Part shown: positions 1-8,700 of the stretch, piece after piece | Layout of the letters: every line of letters starts with the position of its first letter | Numbering within the stretch: the stretch's first letter is position 1 | Assembly (NCBI GenBank): GCA_963628435.1 | Contig: CAVGEY010000003.1 | Location: forward strand, 1-64,000 | Direction: 5' to 3' | Source: CAKSQF01 sp963628435 | GTDB taxonomy: Bacteria; Bacillota; Clostridia; Oscillospirales; CAG-272 | Length of the DNA: 64,000 nt | Program-made: the position numbers and the translations under genes | Notes under the pieces: model-generated | What the model saw: only the letters and a program-made list of their open reading frames with translations | Database searches by the model: none | What the model was told of the DNA's origin: nothing

Positions 1-2
1 GA

Positions 3-44
3 TATCTTATTCAGGGTATCGAACGTTCGGGTATCACAGGCTGA
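3..44 (+). CDS. C-terminal tail of an unidentified gene (partial)
   Basis: An open frame enters from the left edge and ends YLIQGIERSGITG followed by TGA. A rho-independent terminator begins 16 bases later, which fits the end of a transcription unit. Too little remains to name the protein. Two other frames are also open over this short stretch, so the frame choice rests on the stop codon and the terminator placement. Confidence 0.4.
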   Translation, partial: YLIQGIERSGITG

Positions 45-60
45 TTTCGAAAAAAACAAA

Positions 61-92
61 AAAGGGCCCGTCGGAAGATGGGCTCTTTTTAA
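61..92 (+). terminator. Rho-independent terminator
   Basis: Arms 61-69 and 80-88 pair over 9 bp (one G-U pair in RNA) around a 10-base loop, and the 3' arm runs into a T stretch. It ends the gene entering from the left and insulates the next promoter. Confidence 0.8.
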
Positions 93-112
93 TATATTAA
101 GCTGCGGAAAAG

Positions 113-153
113 TTGAAAAAAGAGTTGCCTTGTGGTATAATCTATAGTATAAT
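113..153 (+). promoter_or_regulatory. Two overlapping sigma-A promoters for the HNH gene
   Basis: TTGAAA (113-118), 17 bases, TATAAT (136-141) preceded by TGG forms one promoter. TTGCCT (125-130), 17 bases, TATAAT (148-153) forms a second, shifted by 12 bases. Both lie just upstream of the start at 183. Confidence 0.8.
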
Positions 154-182
154 CAACAATCAGTAATCAAAGGGTGTGTTGT

Positions 183-905
183 ATGGGCGATTATCAAATT
201 AATTATTTTCAGGTATTTCTAATTGCCGTAATTAGTATTGCGGCAGTCGCGATGATTGTACTTCTTGTTAAGAATATACTGAAATCTCCTTTTCATTATC
301 CGTATAAAGTGTTCAGAATCGATGTTTCTGGAATGAGAACACCGAGCATCTATGACCTTATTGACAAATATTTAATTGAAAATGGTATGGAAAGGTTAGA
401 TTCACATTGTAAATATGTGGAAAATTGGAAAAATGACTGCCTGCTTAAGATAGAAAAAAGTAAGCTGAAAAAAAGAAGAAAACGGCAATATCTTGAATGT
501 ATTGATGATAAACACATGTTTCGCTTTAATTTGGTAAGAAACCAAACAAGATATAAACAGGAAAATTATGTGAGGACACCATATAAAGTTGAAAATATTA
601 TCAATAGTTATTCGACCGATTACGATTATTTGTCGGGCAGATATAAAAAGCTTCAAAAAATCGGTCTTGAATGTACTATGTCGGAGTACAATTCAAAAGA
701 TCAGCGCAAGAGAATGACGAAAGCTTTAAGGGAAGAGATTGCAGTCAGAGACAATTACACTTGCAGAATGTGCGGAAAATATATGCCGGATGGAGTAGGG
801 CTTCATATTGACCATATAGTGCCTATATCAAAAGGCGGAAAGAGCATACCGTCAAATTTGCAGGTTCTGTGTTCAAAATGCAATGGAAAAAAATCGGATA
901 ATTAA
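183..905 (+). CDS. Membrane-anchored HNH endonuclease-domain protein
   Basis: The 240-residue protein has one N-terminal transmembrane segment (about 9-30), a basic charged middle region with no recognised domain (about 31-180) and a C-terminal HNH nuclease domain. Visible HNH features are the zinc cysteines C194/C197 and C230/C233, the catalytic H208-x-D210-H211 and N225. HNH domains of this kind nick or cut DNA; target and role here are unknown. I place the start at ATG 183 because an AAGGG ribosome site lies 8-9 bases upstream; a GTG at 174 overlaps that site. The gene is much richer in A and T than everything that follows and has its own strong promoters, which suggests recent acquisition. 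The membrane anchor makes a plain restriction enzyme or homing nuclease less likely. Confidence 0.85.
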   Translation: MGDYQINYFQVFLIAVISIAAVAMIVLLVKNILKSPFHYPYKVFRIDVSGMRTPSIYDLIDKYLIENGMERLDSHCKYVENWKNDCLLKIEKSKLKKRRKRQYLECIDDKHMFRFNLVRNQTRYKQENYVRTPYKVENIINSYSTDYDYLSGRYKKLQKIGLECTMSEYNSKDQRKRMTKALREEIAVRDNYTCRMCGKYMPDGVGLHIDHIVPISKGGKSIPSNLQVLCSKCNGKKSDN

Positions 906-985
906 TACCGCGACGGAAATTTCGCGGAAATCAACGCGACATCCGCGCACTGCGGCATCTGCCGAAAACCTGAGGAGAAAAAAAT

Positions 986-2707
986 ATGGAAGCTGCAAAG
1001 CTGAAACACCTGAAGATGTCCGGCGAGACGGGGATTCTTGCGGACAGAATTATTGAAAACTGGCTGCTGGGACTTCGGAAGACGAATCCCGCCATTCTCG
1101 ACATGTTCCGGGATCGGGATGTGAAGCCCTACCGCGACCTGCTGCCCTGGTCAGGGGAGTTCGCGGGAAAATATATCACCGGTGCATATTACATGTATCG
1201 GCTCACAGGCAGCCGTGCGCTGTATGAAGAAATCGTGGAATTCATCGCGGAACTTCTGCAATATCAGGCGGAGGACGGGTATCTCGGCTGCTTTTCCCGT
1301 CAGTGCAGGCTCACCGGTGCCTTTTCCGCAACGCCGGAAAAAACAGGGGAGACCTGGGACGCCTGGGGACATTATCACATCATGTTCGGGCTTCTGCTCT
1401 GGTATGACCTGACGGGGAATGACTCGTATTTTCGGGCGGTGGAAAAGATGGCGGCGCTGTTTTTGCGCAGATTCTACGGGGACGGCCCCCGACTTTCCTC
1501 CACCGGCTCCACCGAGATGAATCTTTCCGTCTACCATGTATTCGCCATTCTCTACAACAGGACGGGGGAGCGGAAATATCTGGACTTTGCCAAAGCCATC
1601 GAGGAGGATCTTTCGGCTGACAACGCGGGCGACTATATGCACTGCGCCCTGAAGGGAATTGCCTTTTATCAATGCCCCAAACCCAGATGGGAGAGCCTCC
1701 ATGTAATCATGGGCTTTGCGGAAATGTACCGCTGCACCGGGGAAGCGCGCTATCTGGACGCGGCCCGTCAGATTTTTCTAAGCATTCTGGAGACAGATGT
1801 CCACAATACCGGCGCATTTTCCACAGATGAGCAGGCCATCGGGCATCCGTACAAGAACTCGAATATCGAGACCTGCTGCGTTGTGGCCTACAACGCCCTT
1901 GCCATTGAGATTTTCCGGCTCACGGGAGATCCGCAAATTTCAGATTTTCTGGAGCGTTCCCATTACAACGCCATTCTCGGCTGCAACAACCCCTCCGGAC
2001 GGTGGGCGACCTACAACACGCCCATGGACGGCGTCAAATGCGCCAGCTATCACTCGGTTGGGTTCCAGTGCCGTCCGGGCTCGCCGGATCTGAACTGCTG
2101 TTCGGTGAACGCCCCTCGGGGAACGGCAAATCTCGTCGACTGGATGGTAACCGAGCAGGACGGCGCGCTGTATCTGAATTTCTATGAGGATATGTCATTT
2201 GAGACGGCCGACGGGATCAGGGTGCAGATCAGCGGAGATTATCCCGCGTCAGGCAGCGTTTCCGTTCGCATTTTCTCAGACGGCGCGGAGCGGACTGTCG
2301 GTCTGCGGATCCCCGCATGGTCCGGAAAAACTGCGGTGATTCTGAACGGTCGGCGCTGCGCGGCGGAGCCGGGCAGCTACTGGACCTGCACGAAGGTCTG
2401 GGACGATACGGTCTGTCTGGAACTCGATCTGACGCCCTATACCGAGGCGGGAGATCTTGATTATCGCGGCATGAGCAGCGTCTATGCCGGCCCGATTCTG
2501 TTCGGCATGGAAAACGGGGAAAATCCCGCTGTTGATTTTGAACGGATGCCTGCGCTGTCACGGGCGGGGCTTTCCGCCTTGCGGCCACGCAGGATGGCGG
2601 ACGGCAGCATCACCCTGCAGACGGAGGAGGGAATTCTGCTTCGGGATTTCTATCATCTCGGCGTCAGCGGCGGATTCTACAGAACATGGCTGAACACGAA
2701 AGACTGA
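986..2707 (+). CDS. GH127-family glycosidase (beta-L-arabinofuranosidase-like, DUF1680)
   Basis: This 573-residue protein matches the GH127/DUF1680 family, (alpha/alpha)6-barrel enzymes that release L-arabinofuranose with a zinc-bound cysteine nucleophile. The zinc and catalytic set is visible: E295 and C297 in the ETCC stretch, and C371-C372 in DLNCCSVNAPRG, matching the Glu-x-Cys and Cys-Cys ligands of characterised members. No signal peptide is present, so it should act in the cytosol on imported oligosaccharides. AGGAG at 973-977 supports the ATG at 986. The gene is a singleton without sugar transporter or regulator nearby and uses more CTC/GCC/CGG codons than the following genes, so it may be transferred. 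Exact substrate within GH127 and related families is not settled by sequence. Confidence 0.88.
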   Translation: MEAAKLKHLKMSGETGILADRIIENWLLGLRKTNPAILDMFRDRDVKPYRDLLPWSGEFAGKYITGAYYMYRLTGSRALYEEIVEFIAELLQYQAEDGYLGCFSRQCRLTGAFSATPEKTGETWDAWGHYHIMFGLLLWYDLTGNDSYFRAVEKMAALFLRRFYGDGPRLSSTGSTEMNLSVYHVFAILYNRTGERKYLDFAKAIEEDLSADNAGDYMHCALKGIAFYQCPKPRWESLHVIMGFAEMYRCTGEARYLDAARQIFLSILETDVHNTGAFSTDEQAIGHPYKNSNIETCCVVAYNALAIEIFRLTGDPQISDFLERSHYNAILGCNNPSGRWATYNTPMDGVKCASYHSVGFQCRPGSPDLNCCSVNAPRGTANLVDWMVTEQDGALYLNFYEDMSFETADGIRVQISGDYPASGSVSVRIFSDGAERTVGLRIPAWSGKTAVILNGRRCAAEPGSYWTCTKVWDDTVCLELDLTPYTEAGDLDYRGMSSVYAGPILFGMENGENPAVDFERMPALSRAGLSALRPRRMADGSITLQTEEGILLRDFYHLGVSGGFYRTWLNTKD

Positions 2708-2731
2708 CAGACACCTCTTACGCAAAAGAAT

Positions 2732-2757
2732 ACCGCGGCGGAAAATTCCGCCGCGGT
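2732..2757. terminator. Bidirectional terminator between the GH127 gene and metA
   Basis: A perfect 12-bp inverted repeat (2732-2743 with 2746-2757) with a two-base spacer sits between convergent genes, with A-rich flank on the left and T-rich flank on the right. Confidence 0.88.
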
Positions 2758-2776
2758 TTCGCTTTTTATTCTGTTT

Positions 2777-3694
2777 TTATTTTATTTCGCTCAAATCGTA
2801 CGGCGTTGCCTGATATACGAAATAGTTGAGCCAGTTCGAATAGAGAAGATTTGCGTGCGAACGCCAGCGCACAATCGGCGCCTTGCTGTCGTCATCATCC
2901 GGAAAATAGTTTTTCGGCGGATCTATCGGAAGGCCTGCCGCCTTGTCGCGGAAATATTCCTTCGCAAGCGTGTCCGAATCGTATTCGCTGTGTCCTGTGA
3001 TGAAAATCTGCCTTCCGCGGTCGGTCATCAGCGCGTATATGCCCGCCTCATCCGATGAGGCGAGGATTTTCAGCGCGCCGACCTTTTCGACATCCTCCCG
3101 CTTTATCGTGGTATGTCTGCTGTGCGGAACATAGAAAAGATCGTCGAATCCGCGCAGAAGTATCGCCGAACGGCGCTCGACTTTATGCTCGAATACGCCG
3201 AACAGCTTCTTTTCGAGCGGATATTTCCCGATTCCGAAATGATAGTAGAGCCCCGCCTGCGCTCCCCAGCAGATGTGAAAGACCGAGGTTACGTGAGTTT
3301 TGCTCCACTCCATAATCTCGCAAAGCTCATCCCAGTATTCGACCGCCTCAAACGGCATCTGCTCGACGGGCGCGCCCGTGATGACCATTCCGTCATAGTT
3401 GTTTGCCGAAATGTCGTCAAATGTCTTGTAAAACGCGAGCATGTGCTGATAGGGTGTGTTCTTCGATTCGTGGGTGCGTGTATGGATAAGCTCCATCTCG
3501 ACCTGAAGGGGTGTGTTGCCGAGCAGTCTTGCGAGCTGCGTTTCGGTCGCGATTTTGGTCGGCATCAGATTCAGAATGAGAATTTTCAGCGGACGTATGT
3601 CCTGCCCTTCGGCACGGGTTTTTGTGATTGTGAAGATGTTTTCTTTGTTAAGCGTGTCGGCCGCCGGCAGTCCGTTGGGTATTTTTATCGGCAT
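2777..3694 (-). CDS. metA: Homoserine O-acetyltransferase (MetA type)
   Basis: The 305-residue protein activates homoserine in methionine synthesis. All catalytic residues sit at family numbering: C142 in HICWGAQAG, H235 and E237 in ITGHSEYD. Residue 111 is Glu (GAPVEQ); the family's specificity position is Glu in acetyl-CoA users and Gly in the E. coli succinyl-CoA enzyme. I therefore predict O-acetylhomoserine as product. This agrees with the upstream metY, whose enzyme uses O-acetylhomoserine. It starts 15 bases after metY ends and is the second gene of that operon. Confidence 0.97.
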   Translation of the reverse strand: MPIKIPNGLPAADTLNKENIFTITKTRAEGQDIRPLKILILNLMPTKIATETQLARLLGNTPLQVEMELIHTRTHESKNTPYQHMLAFYKTFDDISANNYDGMVITGAPVEQMPFEAVEYWDELCEIMEWSKTHVTSVFHICWGAQAGLYYHFGIGKYPLEKKLFGVFEHKVERRSAILLRGFDDLFYVPHSRHTTIKREDVEKVGALKILASSDEAGIYALMTDRGRQIFITGHSEYDSDTLAKEYFRDKAAGLPIDPPKNYFPDDDDSKAPIVRWRSHANLLYSNWLNYFVYQATPYDLSEIK

Positions 3695-3709
3695 CTGTCA
3701 GCCTCCCTC

Positions 3710-5002
3710 TTACATCTGTGATTTTACAAGTGCCTGCTCGATGTCGGCGAGAATGTCGTCGACATTTTCGATTCCGATTGACATTCTGATAAGATCGGGG
3801 GATACGCCCGCGTCAATCAGCTGTTCGTCGGTCAGCTGTCTGTGTGTTGTCGATGCGGGATGCAGCACCGATGTGCGCGCATCGGCAACGTGAACGACGA
3901 TCTGCGCGAGCTTCAGGTTGTCCATGAATCTGACAGCCGCCGCTCTGCCGCCTTTTACGCCGAATGATATGACTCCCGACTGTCCGTCGGGCAGATATTT
4001 TTGCGAGAGCGCATAGTCGGGCGATGATTCGAGTCCGGGATAGTTCACCCATGCGACCTTGTCCGAGTTTTCGAGATATTTCGCGACCGTCAGCGCGTTA
4101 TCGCTGTGACGCTTTATGCGCAGCGGAAGCGATTCGAGCCCGAGATTCAGAATAAACGCGGCGATGGGGGCGGGCGTCATGCCGAGATCGCGCATCAGCT
4201 GTGTGCGCGCCTTTGTGATGTATGCTTTATTACCGAACGATTCGGTATAGACAACGCCGTGATATGATTCGTCGGGGGTGGTCAGTTCGGGATAGCGGCC
4301 GCCCGCAGTCCAGTCGAATTTGCCCGAATCGACAACGACGCCGCCGACTACGCTCGCATGACCGTCCATATATTTTGTGGTCGAGTGAATGACGATGTCC
4401 GCGCCGAATTCAAACGGGCGGCAGAGAACGGGTGTTGCGAATGTGTTGTCTACGATAAGCGGCATTCCGTGCTTATGGGCGAGGCGCGCGTAGCGTTCGA
4501 TGTCGAAAACTTTCAGAACGGGGTTCGCGATTGTTTCGCCGAGGAATGCGCGGGTGTTTTCGTCAATCAGCTTTTCGATTTCCTCATCGCTCATATCGGG
4601 GGTTACGAAACGGACTTCGATGCCCATGCGCTTCATCGTAACACCGAGCAGATTTGTGCTTCCGCCGTAGATCGTGGTCATCGAGATGATGTTCTGTCCG
4701 CATTTTGTGATGTTGAACACCGAAATAAAGGTAGCGGCCTGTCCCGACGATGTGCAGAGCGCGCCGACGCCGCCTTCCATATCGGCGATTTTTTCCTCGA
4801 CGGCGGCTACCGTGGGATTTGATATGCGCGAGTACATGTGTCCGTCGGCCTTGAGGTCGAACAGCTGTCCGAGAAAATCGGAGGAGTCGTATTTATAGGT
4901 GGTCGACTGCCAGATCGGGAGCACGCGCGGCTCGCCGTTTTTCGGCTTGTAGCCCGACTGTATCGCCTTTGTCTCTATTTCGTAATCTTTCTTTTCTTCC
5001 AT
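3710..5002 (-). CDS. metY: O-acetylhomoserine sulfhydrylase (PLP enzyme)
   Basis: The 430-residue protein is a Cys/Met-metabolism PLP enzyme of the MetY group, converting O-acetylhomoserine plus sulfide to homocysteine. The Schiff-base lysine is K210 in HSTTKYMDGH; the length (about 430) suits MetY better than the shorter MetB/MetC. The start is ATG 5002, with a GAGG site 8 bases upstream; an in-frame extension to 5080 would run through the promoter -10 box and is rejected. It is the first gene of metY-metA. The leader is only about 70 bases, and I see no SAM riboswitch in it. Confidence 0.95.
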   Translation of the reverse strand: MEEKKDYEIETKAIQSGYKPKNGEPRVLPIWQSTTYKYDSSDFLGQLFDLKADGHMYSRISNPTVAAVEEKIADMEGGVGALCTSSGQAATFISVFNITKCGQNIISMTTIYGGSTNLLGVTMKRMGIEVRFVTPDMSDEEIEKLIDENTRAFLGETIANPVLKVFDIERYARLAHKHGMPLIVDNTFATPVLCRPFEFGADIVIHSTTKYMDGHASVVGGVVVDSGKFDWTAGGRYPELTTPDESYHGVVYTESFGNKAYITKARTQLMRDLGMTPAPIAAFILNLGLESLPLRIKRHSDNALTVAKYLENSDKVAWVNYPGLESSPDYALSQKYLPDGQSGVISFGVKGGRAAAVRFMDNLKLAQIVVHVADARTSVLHPASTTHRQLTDEQLIDAGVSPDLIRMSIGIENVDDILADIEQALVKSQM

Positions 5003-5079
5003 TTTTTTCGCCTCTTTCAAGAATGTTTTCCATACGATAATGCCGCATATTATCCCGCGATTGCGGCTTATAATGTGCA

Positions 5080-5108
5080 ATTATATCATAAAACCGCCGC
5101 CCTGTCAA
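5080..5108 (-). promoter_or_regulatory. metYA promoter, with -35 in a terminator loop
   Basis: On the minus strand TTGACA (5108-5103), 17 bases, TATAAT (5085-5080) with an extended -10 TGA. The -35 hexamer lies inside the loop of the terminator hairpin of the preceding gene. Confidence 0.9.
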
Positions 5109-5124
5109 TAGCGGGCGGCGGTTT
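5090..5124 (-). terminator. Terminator of the DUF4349 gene
   Basis: A perfect 13-bp inverted repeat (5112-5124 with 5090-5102) has a 9-base loop and TTTT at its 3' end on the minus strand. It follows the DUF4349 stop by about 40 bases. Confidence 0.85.
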
Positions 5125-5164
5125 TGTGCGGTCGGCCCGATGCCATGCATCTCGGCGGCCCCGA

Positions 5165-6100
5165 TTACTGCGGTGCGTTCCCGTTTTTCTTCGCGTCGGC
5201 TTTCTTCTTGCGTTTCTTGCCCGAACGTATCAGAATAAATACAATCAGCCCGACAACAAGCGCGAATATCAGCATATAGGGAAGATTTACGATGATGAAT
5301 ATCGAAATTTCGCGTGCGCCCTCGGCGATTGACGCGAATGTATCGGCGAGTCCGTCGCCGATTTCCTCAAAATAGCCTTTTTCGGTGATTTCGGTGTAGA
5401 TTTCGACTTCGTAGACCGATATTGTGACGGTCGAGTAGCTGACCTGATTTTCCATCGCGCGGAGCTGTGAGTTGTAGCTTTCGAGGCTGCTTATAACCTC
5501 GGTGAGCCTGCTGCGGATTTCGAGAATCGAGGATATGTCCTTGGCGTCGGCAAGTATGCTTTCGAGCGCCTTTTTCTCGGATTCGAGCACTTCGATGCGG
5601 CTTTCCATATCGACATACGAGAGAGTAACATCGCTTGCCGATTCGGATTTTGATGTTATGATGCAGTTCTCGCCGATGCCGTCAAGAAAACCGTCAAGGC
5701 TGTCGGCGGGTACGCGGCAGACGATTGTCGCCGAGCGGTTGGATTTTGTCGAGTACCCGTTTCCGCCGATACTGCTGCTTTCGAGATAGCCGCCGCAGGC
5801 GGTTACCTGATTTTCGATTGAAGGAATGAGAACATCGAAATTTTTGGTTTCGAGCCTCATCGTTACCGTGCGTATGAGCTTGCGCTCGGAGAGTACGGTC
5901 GAATCGCCGCCCGAACTGTTTTCTTTCGCCGAGTCATCGTATTTGTAAATATATTCGCTGCCCTCGTTCGGAGCGAATTTGTCGGCTCCTCCCGATGAGC
6001 TGCAGGAGCAGAGCGATGCGGCGAGTATCGGCGCAAAAACGAGGCAGAGCGCGCCCGCGAGTGAGAATTTGCTTTTTTTCGGTTTCGTAAACACTTTCAT
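5165..6100 (-). CDS. DUF4349 domain lipoprotein, membrane-anchored at both ends
   Basis: The 311-residue protein starts with a lipoprotein signal (basic N-terminus, hydrophobic stretch 13-29, LCSC with likely lipidated C33). A DUF4349 domain fills about 72-240, including a helical segment 160-220 likely to form a coiled coil. A C-terminal transmembrane helix (about 272-291) and a basic tail follow. Function is unknown; the domain is common in surface lipoproteins of Firmicutes. The ATG at 6100 is chosen for its AAAGGAG site and signal peptide; the in-frame extension to 6391 crosses the promoter. It is monocistronic. Confidence 0.85.
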   Translation of the reverse strand: MKVFTKPKKSKFSLAGALCLVFAPILAASLCSCSSSGGADKFAPNEGSEYIYKYDDSAKENSSGGDSTVLSERKLIRTVTMRLETKNFDVLIPSIENQVTACGGYLESSSIGGNGYSTKSNRSATIVCRVPADSLDGFLDGIGENCIITSKSESASDVTLSYVDMESRIEVLESEKKALESILADAKDISSILEIRSRLTEVISSLESYNSQLRAMENQVSYSTVTISVYEVEIYTEITEKGYFEEIGDGLADTFASIAEGAREISIFIIVNLPYMLIFALVVGLIVFILIRSGKKRKKKADAKKNGNAPQ

Positions 6101-6164
6101 AAAAGCTCCTTTCTTTTTTCGATGCACCTCTTTTGTGATTTTGTCCGGAATTGTCTCCGATTTC

Positions 6165-6193
6165 ATTTTACATAATAAATATGAACATTTCAA
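6165..6193 (-). promoter_or_regulatory. Promoter of the DUF4349 gene
   Basis: Minus strand TTGAAA (6193-6188), 17 bases, TAAAAT (6170-6165), about 65 bases before the start codon. The rest of the 6101-6566 gap carries the divergent glgB promoter and no other gene. Confidence 0.7.
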
Positions 6194-6416
6194 CAACATC
6201 TTACACGGAGGGGCGGCTGACGGCTGCCGTCTGCCGCTCTGTTGTGTAAAATCGGCATATAAATGACGGCGATTATACGGCATTTGTTCAAATGTACGAA
6301 AAAAAATGAAAACAGCACAAAAATCAGACCTGATTTTTGTGTAAAACAGAGTCAAAATAAGCCGATTTTGATTACAAATTCTACACCTCAAAGTCGGAAA
6401 AAGAGGGCTTCCGTAA

Positions 6417-6445
6417 TTGAAAAAGAGCGGCGAATGTGCTATAAT
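6417..6445 (+). promoter_or_regulatory. glgB promoter
   Basis: TTGAAA (6417-6422), 17 bases, TATAAT (6440-6445) with an extended -10 TGC. It leaves a leader of about 115 bases before the start at 6567 and rules out a start at 6459. Confidence 0.85.
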
Positions 6446-6566
6446 GTAGGCGGCGGAAATGTTTTCGGAGAAAAAGCGGCAAAAAATCGCTGCCCGTCAT
6501 AAACTCCGACATAAAAATGATGCCGAAAACGCAAATTCGCCTGCAAAATCACGGGAGGACTGCTCA

Positions 6567-8603
6567 ATGGTAAAATCGGATAATCTTGCGCTCTATCTCT
6601 TCCATCAGGGGACCAATTATCACGCTTACGACTATCTCGGCGCGCACAAGACCAAAAACGGCTATGTGTTCAGAACATGGGCGCCGGGCGCCGACAGTCT
6701 GCTTCTCGCCGGCGATTTCAACGACTGGAAAGGCGAACCGATGACCAGAATCTCCGAAATGGGAGTCTGGGAGATAAATCTTTCCGAGCCCGATCTCGAA
6801 GGGCAAAAATATAAATTTATCGTGCGCTCTCCCGCGGGCGAGCATTACAAGGCCGATCCGTACGCAACCTACGGCGAGACGCTCAAAGCGACCGCCTCGA
6901 TCGTGCATACAAAAGAAAAATACGGCTGGACCGACTCGAAATGGATGGCAAGACGGCGGGCGATTGCGGCTGCCGATGACTTTTATCCGGTGCCGATGAA
7001 CATCTATGAGATGCATCTCGGCTCCTGGCGCACCCGCGACGGCAAAACGACAAAAGACGGCGAAAACTACTTAAATTACAGAGAGATTGTCGGCCTGCTT
7101 CTGCCTTATGTCAAGAAAATGGGCTATACGCATGTTGAACTGATGCCTATCGGCGAGTATCCGTATGACGGCTCGTGGGGCTATCAGGTCTGCTCTTATT
7201 TCGCGCCGACCTCGCGTTTCGGATCTCCCGAAGATTTCAAATATTTCGTGAACACCCTTCACGAAAACAACATCGGCGTCATTCTCGATTGGGTTCCCGC
7301 TCATTTCCCGAAAGACGAGCACGGACTCTACAATTTCGACGGCGGCCCGCTTTACGAATATCAGGGCTGGGACAGAATGGAGCATACCGAATGGGGCACG
7401 CGCTGTTTCGATGTCGGACGCGGCGAGGTCGAGTGTTTCCTCGTGTCGTCGGCGCTGTCATGGTTCAACCGCTATCATATAGACGGACTGCGTGTCGACG
7501 CGGTCGCCTCGATGCTCTATCTCGACTACGCGAGAAAACCGGGCGAATGGGTGCCGAATGTCTACGGCGACAACAGAAATCTCGAGGCAATCGCCTTTTT
7601 CAAAAAGCTCAACAGCGCGATTTTCGCCGAGCATCCGGATGTCCTGATGATTGCCGAAGAATCGACATCATGGTCATCGATTACAAAGCCGGTATCCGAA
7701 GGCGGTCTCGGATTCAACTTCAAGTGGAATATGGGCTGGGCAAACGATATGTACGATTATGTGCAGACCGATCCCTATTTCCGCAAATATCATCACAAGG
7801 ATCTCAATTTCTCGCTCTCATACGCGTTCAGCGAGAATTATATTCTGCCGGTGTCGCATGACGAGGTCGTACACGGCAAGAAATCGCTCATTGACAAGAT
7901 GTGGGGAACATATCATCAGAAATTCGCGGGAATGAGAATTTTCGGCGTCTGGCAGATGACTCATCCCGGCAAAAAGCTGACCTTTATGGGCTGCGAATAC
8001 GGACAGTTCCGCGAATGGGACTACGAAAATCAGCTCGAATGGTTTATGCTCGATTTCGAGAAGCACAGACAGCTTCATTATTTCACCGAAACGCTGAACA
8101 ATCTCTACCTGAGCCGCCGCGAGCTCTGGGAGCGCGATTTCTCGTGGGACGGATTCGATTGGATCTACGCCGACCGCGACAGCGACAATCTCATCGCCTA
8201 CCGCAGAACGGATGCCGCGGGACACGAACTCGTCTGCGTGATAAACTTCTCGGCGGTCGAATATACGGGGTACGGTTTCCCGGTCAAGGGCAGGGCCTAT
8301 CGCGTGATCCTCTCGACAGAGGACGAAAAATTCGGCGGAGACGGCAGAAAATATCCCGAAATCATCCATGCCAACGATCTTGATATGATAACTCTCGATC
8401 TGTCGCCGCTCTCGGCGGTCATTCTCGAACCTGTCGGCGACAGGGAGAGGCGGCTTCTTAAAAGGAAATCGACCGCCAAAGCGAAAGACGAAGGTTCGGT
8501 CAGGACGAAAAGCGGAGCGAAAACAGCCGAAAAAGGCAAAAAGAGCGATAAGAGCGATAAGAGCAAAAAGAGCGAAAATATCGAAAATTCGGCTCTTTCG
8601 TAA
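6567..8603 (+). CDS. glgB: 1,4-alpha-glucan branching enzyme
   Basis: The 678-residue protein has an N-terminal CBM48 domain (about 20-110) and a GH13 catalytic barrel. It moves glucan segments to create alpha-1,6 branches in glycogen. The nucleophile is D311 (GLRVDAVASM), the acid/base is in AEES near E364, and the stabilising Asp is in SHDEVVHG. The start at 6567 follows a GGGAGG site. After the normal C-terminus comes a tail of about 50 residues, rich in Lys, Ser and Glu (for example KKSDKSDKSKKSE), not usual for the family. It opens the glycogen block glgB-C-D-A-P. Confidence 0.97.
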   Translation: MVKSDNLALYLFHQGTNYHAYDYLGAHKTKNGYVFRTWAPGADSLLLAGDFNDWKGEPMTRISEMGVWEINLSEPDLEGQKYKFIVRSPAGEHYKADPYATYGETLKATASIVHTKEKYGWTDSKWMARRRAIAAADDFYPVPMNIYEMHLGSWRTRDGKTTKDGENYLNYREIVGLLLPYVKKMGYTHVELMPIGEYPYDGSWGYQVCSYFAPTSRFGSPEDFKYFVNTLHENNIGVILDWVPAHFPKDEHGLYNFDGGPLYEYQGWDRMEHTEWGTRCFDVGRGEVECFLVSSALSWFNRYHIDGLRVDAVASMLYLDYARKPGEWVPNVYGDNRNLEAIAFFKKLNSAIFAEHPDVLMIAEESTSWSSITKPVSEGGLGFNFKWNMGWANDMYDYVQTDPYFRKYHHKDLNFSLSYAFSENYILPVSHDEVVHGKKSLIDKMWGTYHQKFAGMRIFGVWQMTHPGKKLTFMGCEYGQFREWDYENQLEWFMLDFEKHRQLHYFTETLNNLYLSRRELWERDFSWDGFDWIYADRDSDNLIAYRRTDAAGHELVCVINFSAVEYTGYGFPVKGRAYRVILSTEDEKFGGDGRKYPEIIHANDLDMITLDLSPLSAVILEPVGDRERRLLKRKSTAKAKDEGSVRTKSGAKTAEKGKKSDKSDKSKKSENIENSALS

Positions 8604-8700
8604 GCGGCAAAGCCGGCGCGGGCCGTCGGCAGAATCCGGAAAAACATAAAGACAGTAAAATCTCATATATATAAATCATAAATCAGGGGGCTTTTGTAAA

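Noticed and set aside
5003..5072. SAM riboswitch before metYA
   Set aside because: The leader from the mapped promoter is only about 70 bases and shows none of the conserved SAM-I or SAM-II cores.
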